DNA of 64,000 nucleotides from Pseudomonas citronellolis (GTDB lineage Bacteria; Pseudomonadota; Gammaproteobacteria; Pseudomonadales; Pseudomonadaceae): the NCBI RefSeq assembly GCF_900112375.1, contig NZ_FOLS01000016.1, positions 62,001 through 126,000 on the forward strand, read 5' to 3'. Shown here piece by piece: positions 61,281 to 64,000 of the stretch; within the stretch, counting starts at the first letter, position 1; every line of letters starts with the position of its first letter. The notes beneath the pieces are model-generated. The model saw only the letters and a list, made by a program, of their open reading frames with translations, ran no database searches and had not been told where the DNA came from. The position numbers were made by a program, and so were the translations under genes.

Positions 61281-61429
61281 TGAAAGTCCTCGCCTCGCTG
61301 AAGAAGGCCAAGCTGCGCCACCGCGATTGCCAGGTGGTGAAACGGCGCGGCCGGCTGTACGTGATCTGCAAGTCCAACCCGCGCTTCAAGTGCGTGCAGG
61401 GCCGGCCGAAGCCGAAGGTCCGGCGTTGA
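61280..61429 (+). CDS. rpmJ2: 50S ribosomal protein L36 type B
   Basis: A 49-residue L36 paralogue: [20 protein letters not shown], then [20 protein letters not shown] and GRPKPKVRR. It matches YkgO-type L36, in which the four-residue zinc site of the main L36 is incomplete. The gene starts within the L31B stop (TGATG), so the two are co-translated. The protein replaces zinc-bound L36 when zinc is scarce. Confidence 0.9.
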   Translation: MKVLASLKKAKLRHRDCQVVKRRGRLYVICKSNPRFKCVQGRPKPKVRR

Positions 61430-61676
61430 ACCCCTGCCGGCCAGCGCCCGCTGCAATGGCGGGGCTGGCCGCTCTCGCCGGCGCGCGGCAGTTGGTGTTC
61501 TCCAGCCAGTACGTGGTGTTCCTGTCCTCGGGCCAGCCCACGCCCGGCCCGTAGTCCGTGGCGACGCCGTTGCGATGGTCGGTGATGATTCCCTGCAGGA
61601 TGTAGACGGTGCCCGGCCTGTCCTTGTGGCCGTGCCCCCGCCCGAGCACGCCGCCGGGCTCGATGGTCGTTTTCCG
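61386..61676 (-). pseudogene. Cupin-domain protein remnant
   Basis: The minus strand reads IEPGGVLGRGHGHKDRPGTV, YILQGIITDHRNGV and GPGVGWPEDRNTTYWLENT, a clear cupin_2 segment with the HxH metal pair. The frame is closed upstream by a TGA and has no ATG. After NTNCRAPA the reading loses cupin character and runs antisense into the L36 gene. It is a truncated copy of a small cupin protein. Confidence 0.6.
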
Positions 61677-61723
61677 TCATCGAGAGGACGGGACACTGCG
61701 ACATCACTCTCCCGCCGCTGTCG

Positions 61724-62368
61724 CTACTCCCAGCGCGACAGATAGACGATCGCGGCGGCGGCGGCCTCGTCGCAGATCGCCTCGCTGATGTGCCCTTGGG
61801 CCAGATAGCCGTATTTCATGCAGGCGAAGGCGATCTCCACCGACAGCGTCGCCGCGTCCGGCTGCTGCGGCAGGCCGGCGAGCACGCCCTGGGCCTGCAG
61901 GTAGCCACGCAGGAGGTTGCCGATCATCGCGTCCTTTTCCTCGTGGGCCTTGCGGTCGGTGGGGGTGAAGTTGCCGCGCATCAGCAACGCCGCGGCTGCC
62001 GGGTGGGTGTTGTAGTACTCGGCCACGCCGCGGACGATGCGGCGGATCGCGCCTTTCCAGCCCTCGTCCGCCAGCGGCTGCAGGTCGACTATCAGCGCAC
62101 CGATGCGCTCCATCTGCAGCCGCGCCAGGTGGGCGAAGAGCACGTACTTGTCGGGAAAGAACTGGTAGATGCTCGCCCGCGGTACCCCCGACAGCTTGGA
62201 GATTTCAGGGATCGACGCCGCATCGGGCCCGACCTCCCCCAGCAACTGTTCCGCCGCCTCCAGCACCTTGGCGATGCGCGTCTGCGAACGCTCCTGCTGG
62301 GGCAGCCGGCCCGCCCTCTTACCCTTGGGTGACGGCAACGGCGCTTGCACATCCGGAAAATCAGACAT
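61724..62368 (-). CDS. TetR-family regulator
   Basis: A 214-residue TetR-type repressor. The HTH is in residues about 30-75 (AAEQLLGEVGPDAASIPEIS, KLSGVPRASIYQFFPDKYVL). The C-terminal domain has a ligand-binding TetR fold of unknown specificity. It is divergent from the alpha/beta hydrolase across 76 bases that contain a palindrome, so it likely represses both genes. Confidence 0.87.
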   Translation of the reverse strand: MSDFPDVQAPLPSPKGKRAGRLPQQERSQTRIAKVLEAAEQLLGEVGPDAASIPEISKLSGVPRASIYQFFPDKYVLFAHLARLQMERIGALIVDLQPLADEGWKGAIRRIVRGVAEYYNTHPAAAALLMRGNFTPTDRKAHEEKDAMIGNLLRGYLQAQGVLAGLPQQPDAATLSVEIAFACMKYGYLAQGHISEAICDEAAAAAIVYLSRWE

Positions 62369-62386
62369 ATGTTATGTTCTTGAAAG

Positions 62387-62398
62387 TGACAAATGTCA
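62387..62398. promoter_or_regulatory. Candidate TetR operator
   Basis: TGACAAATGTCA has inverted half-sites TGACA/TGTCA and lies in the 76-base gap between the divergent TetR and hydrolase genes, 19 bases from the TetR start. Confidence 0.5.
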
Positions 62399-62444
62399 TC
62401 TTTATAGGTTTACCCACCCTCTCTTGTCCAGTGCGAGGACGTCG

Positions 62445-63416
62445 ATGAGCTACGCAGAACAGACCCAATGGCAGGCGATCCAGGCCTTCCTGCCGCCCGA
62501 GTACCGCATCGACAGCACGAACGCGCCGCAGGAAGAATACTGGCCCTGGCGCGGCCACCAGGTGCATCTGGACCGCTATGCCAATCCTGCGGCTGCGGCC
62601 AGGGTCATCCTCTTCCACGGCGTCGGCACCAACGGCCGGCAGATGTCCACCATCGCCGGCTTGCCGTTGTTCCGGCAGGGGCTGGAAACCGTGGCCATCG
62701 ACATGCCCGGCTACGGCGAAACGAAGGTCGCCGCCGGCGCGAAAGTCCGCTACGACACCTGGGTGGAGCTCGCCAGCGCCTTCATCGACCATGAGCGCTT
62801 CCGTGATCCCCGGCCGATCTTTCTCTACGGGCTGAGCGCGGGCGGCATGCTCACCTACCACGCCGCCGCGCTGAACGGGCACGTGGCCGGCATCATCGGC
62901 ATGACCTTCCTCGACCAGCGCGTCCCGCGGGTGCGCGAACAGACCGCGCTCACCCCGCTGATGGGCCGACTGGGCGTTCCGATGATCCACGCCTTGGCGC
63001 GCACGCCACTGGCCGGACTGAAGATGCCGATGTGGCTGGCCAGCAAGATGCACACGCTGGTCAACGACCGCGCCGCGCTGAAGGCCTGCCTGAAGGACCC
63101 CTCCTCGGCCGGCAACTGGGCCAGCCTGCGCTTCCTCAGCGCCTACATGGGCTATGTACCGGCCATCGAGCCGGAGGCCTTCGACGTGTGCCCGGTCCTG
63201 CTGACACAGCCAGCGGCCGACCGCTGGACCCCGCTCGCCCTCAGCCAACCCTTCCTGCAGCGCCTCGGCCGCGTCGAGGTGACGACCCGGATGCTGGACA
63301 ACGCCGGGCACTATCCGCTGGAAGAGCCTGGCCTGGGGCAGATGAACGAAGCGATCGTGGCATTCGTGGAACGGACCCTCGCCAGGCAGGCAAGCGGGTT
63401 GCCTGCGGGGCGATGA
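62445..63416 (+). CDS. Alpha/beta hydrolase
   Basis: A 323-residue cytosolic alpha/beta hydrolase. The oxyanion region is VILFHGVGTNGRQM, the nucleophile Ser lies in YGLSAGGMLTYH, and the catalytic His in DNAGHYPLEEPG. No signal peptide is present. I start at the ATG at 62445 (MSYAEQTQWQAIQAFLPPEY); the frame extends upstream to 62169 but that part is antisense to the TetR gene. The divergent TetR protein probably controls it. An ester or lactone substrate is likely; which one is unknown. Confidence 0.84.
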   Translation: MSYAEQTQWQAIQAFLPPEYRIDSTNAPQEEYWPWRGHQVHLDRYANPAAAARVILFHGVGTNGRQMSTIAGLPLFRQGLETVAIDMPGYGETKVAAGAKVRYDTWVELASAFIDHERFRDPRPIFLYGLSAGGMLTYHAAALNGHVAGIIGMTFLDQRVPRVREQTALTPLMGRLGVPMIHALARTPLAGLKMPMWLASKMHTLVNDRAALKACLKDPSSAGNWASLRFLSAYMGYVPAIEPEAFDVCPVLLTQPAADRWTPLALSQPFLQRLGRVEVTTRMLDNAGHYPLEEPGLGQMNEAIVAFVERTLARQASGLPAGR

Positions 63417-63700
63417 GCGCCAGCGAACAGACGCCGAAGAACGGGTTCGGAGCCAGGCCGGAGTCGTGCGTACTTGAGTAGCTTCATGCATTCGCTCTTG
63501 TCTGGTTCGCCACCCAGGCCGCGATCCCAGGTAGGCTACGCCATTGCCGGCGCTCCTTGTCCCTTCGTGTTCTGCCAGTCACGACCGGCAGAGAACGGCC
63601 AGAAGTGAAAATGTGCGTTGTGTCCGAGCCCCGATCTGGTTCGGGGGCTCTGAGTCGCCAAATTCGACGATAGAACCCAGCCAAGAAGGAATCCGCCTCC

Positions 63701-64000
63701 ATGGCCTCCCCAGACAAACAGAAGAAGCGTGCCCGACGGGCCAAAGCCAAAGCCAAGCAGAATCGCATGGCCAAATCGAAAGCCCATGACATCCATTCGC
63801 TTCTGACCGATCTGCTGGTCAACGATCCGTTCGAGGACTTCGATTTCGACCCGGGCGCCTTCGACTTGGAGGACATCAAGGAGAACGGCTTCGACCCGGC
63901 ATATTTCGACGATCTGTTCCAGGCCATGAGAGACGCAGAAGACATCAGCCTGCTCGCCATGTGCCTGGTGTTCCTGCAATACCCGGTGCTGCAGCTGGTG
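63701..64000 (+). CDS. Unidentified protein, 3' truncated by window edge
   Basis: The open frame starts at the ATG at 63701, behind AAGGA, and runs to the window end without a stop (100 codons). The first 28 residues are very basic and Ala/Lys-rich (KKRARRAKAKAKQNRMAKSK). Then comes a very acidic segment (FEDFDFDPGAFDLEDIKENG), and the last visible part is hydrophobic (SLLAMCLVFLQYPVLQL). I do not recognise the family. The N-terminus could bind nucleic acid. No neighbour helps. Confidence 0.6.
   Translation, partial: MASPDKQKKRARRAKAKAKQNRMAKSKAHDIHSLLTDLLVNDPFEDFDFDPGAFDLEDIKENGFDPAYFDDLFQAMRDAEDISLLAMCLVFLQYPVLQLV

Noticed and set aside
62169..62444. Longer N-terminus for the alpha/beta hydrolase
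   Set aside because: The extension is antisense to the TetR gene and crosses the divergent promoter; MSYAEQTQ at 62445 is the natural start.

Overview
The window is about 64 kb of a high-GC Pseudomonas chromosome. Several things point to the genus: the acnB end, the metR, gcd/oprB and sdaA genes, abundant REP-type palindromes, and the strong bias towards G or C at third codon positions. The P. aeruginosa group (for example P. citronellolis, P. nitroreducens or P. knackmussii) is my best guess, but it is inferred from style rather than measured.

From 1 to 47 kb the content is ordinary core and metabolic Pseudomonas DNA. In order it holds: the end of acnB; a small CWC protein with an RsuA-type pseudouridine synthase; two different L,D-transpeptidases; an AaeAB-like efflux cassette (outer membrane factor, FUSC, DUF1656, HlyD) with a divergent LysR; a GhrB-type reductase; an EamA exporter with a divergent AraC; and an iron-uptake block (DUF3325, PepSY, DUF3649, a TonB receptor with STN domain). 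These are followed by a MocR regulator facing an EamA exporter, a SNF2 helicase, a hydrolase, metR, a GST, a CoA-transferase/acyl-CoA dehydrogenase pair with LysR and an MHS-family transporter, an amino-acid permease with a nitrilase-family amidase and LuxR regulator, sdaA, gcd-oprB, and a glutamate-synthase-like protein. The junctions are packed with REP-like palindromes, composite repeats and a 252-bp tandem triplication.

From about 47.8 to 58.7 kb lies a defence island with visibly lower GC and no REP elements. Read left to right it holds a SIR2-HerA pair (Nezha-type). Next is a CBASS locus in which a 2TM-SAVED effector is divergent from a CD-NTase and an E2-like protein with a C-terminal SEC-C-type cysteine cluster. 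Two tandem AbiJ-like abortive-infection genes follow, then a GIY-YIG-like small protein, and finally a HEPN plus zinc-finger gene broken by an amber codon and a frameshift. The left edge sits beside a truncated TonB-receptor remnant.

From 58.7 to 64 kb the host-type DNA resumes. It holds an aromatic-ring FAD monooxygenase, a zinc-starvation operon (C-minus L31 and L36 paralogues behind a perfect TGTAATA/TATTACA palindrome, a likely Zur box), a cupin remnant, a TetR regulator divergent from an alpha/beta hydrolase, and the start of an unidentified protein that runs off the window.

The points most worth following up are the divergent E2-type CBASS locus, the decaying HEPN gene, the duplicated AbiJ unit, and a three-hairpin leader upstream of a small ORF at 45.4 kb.
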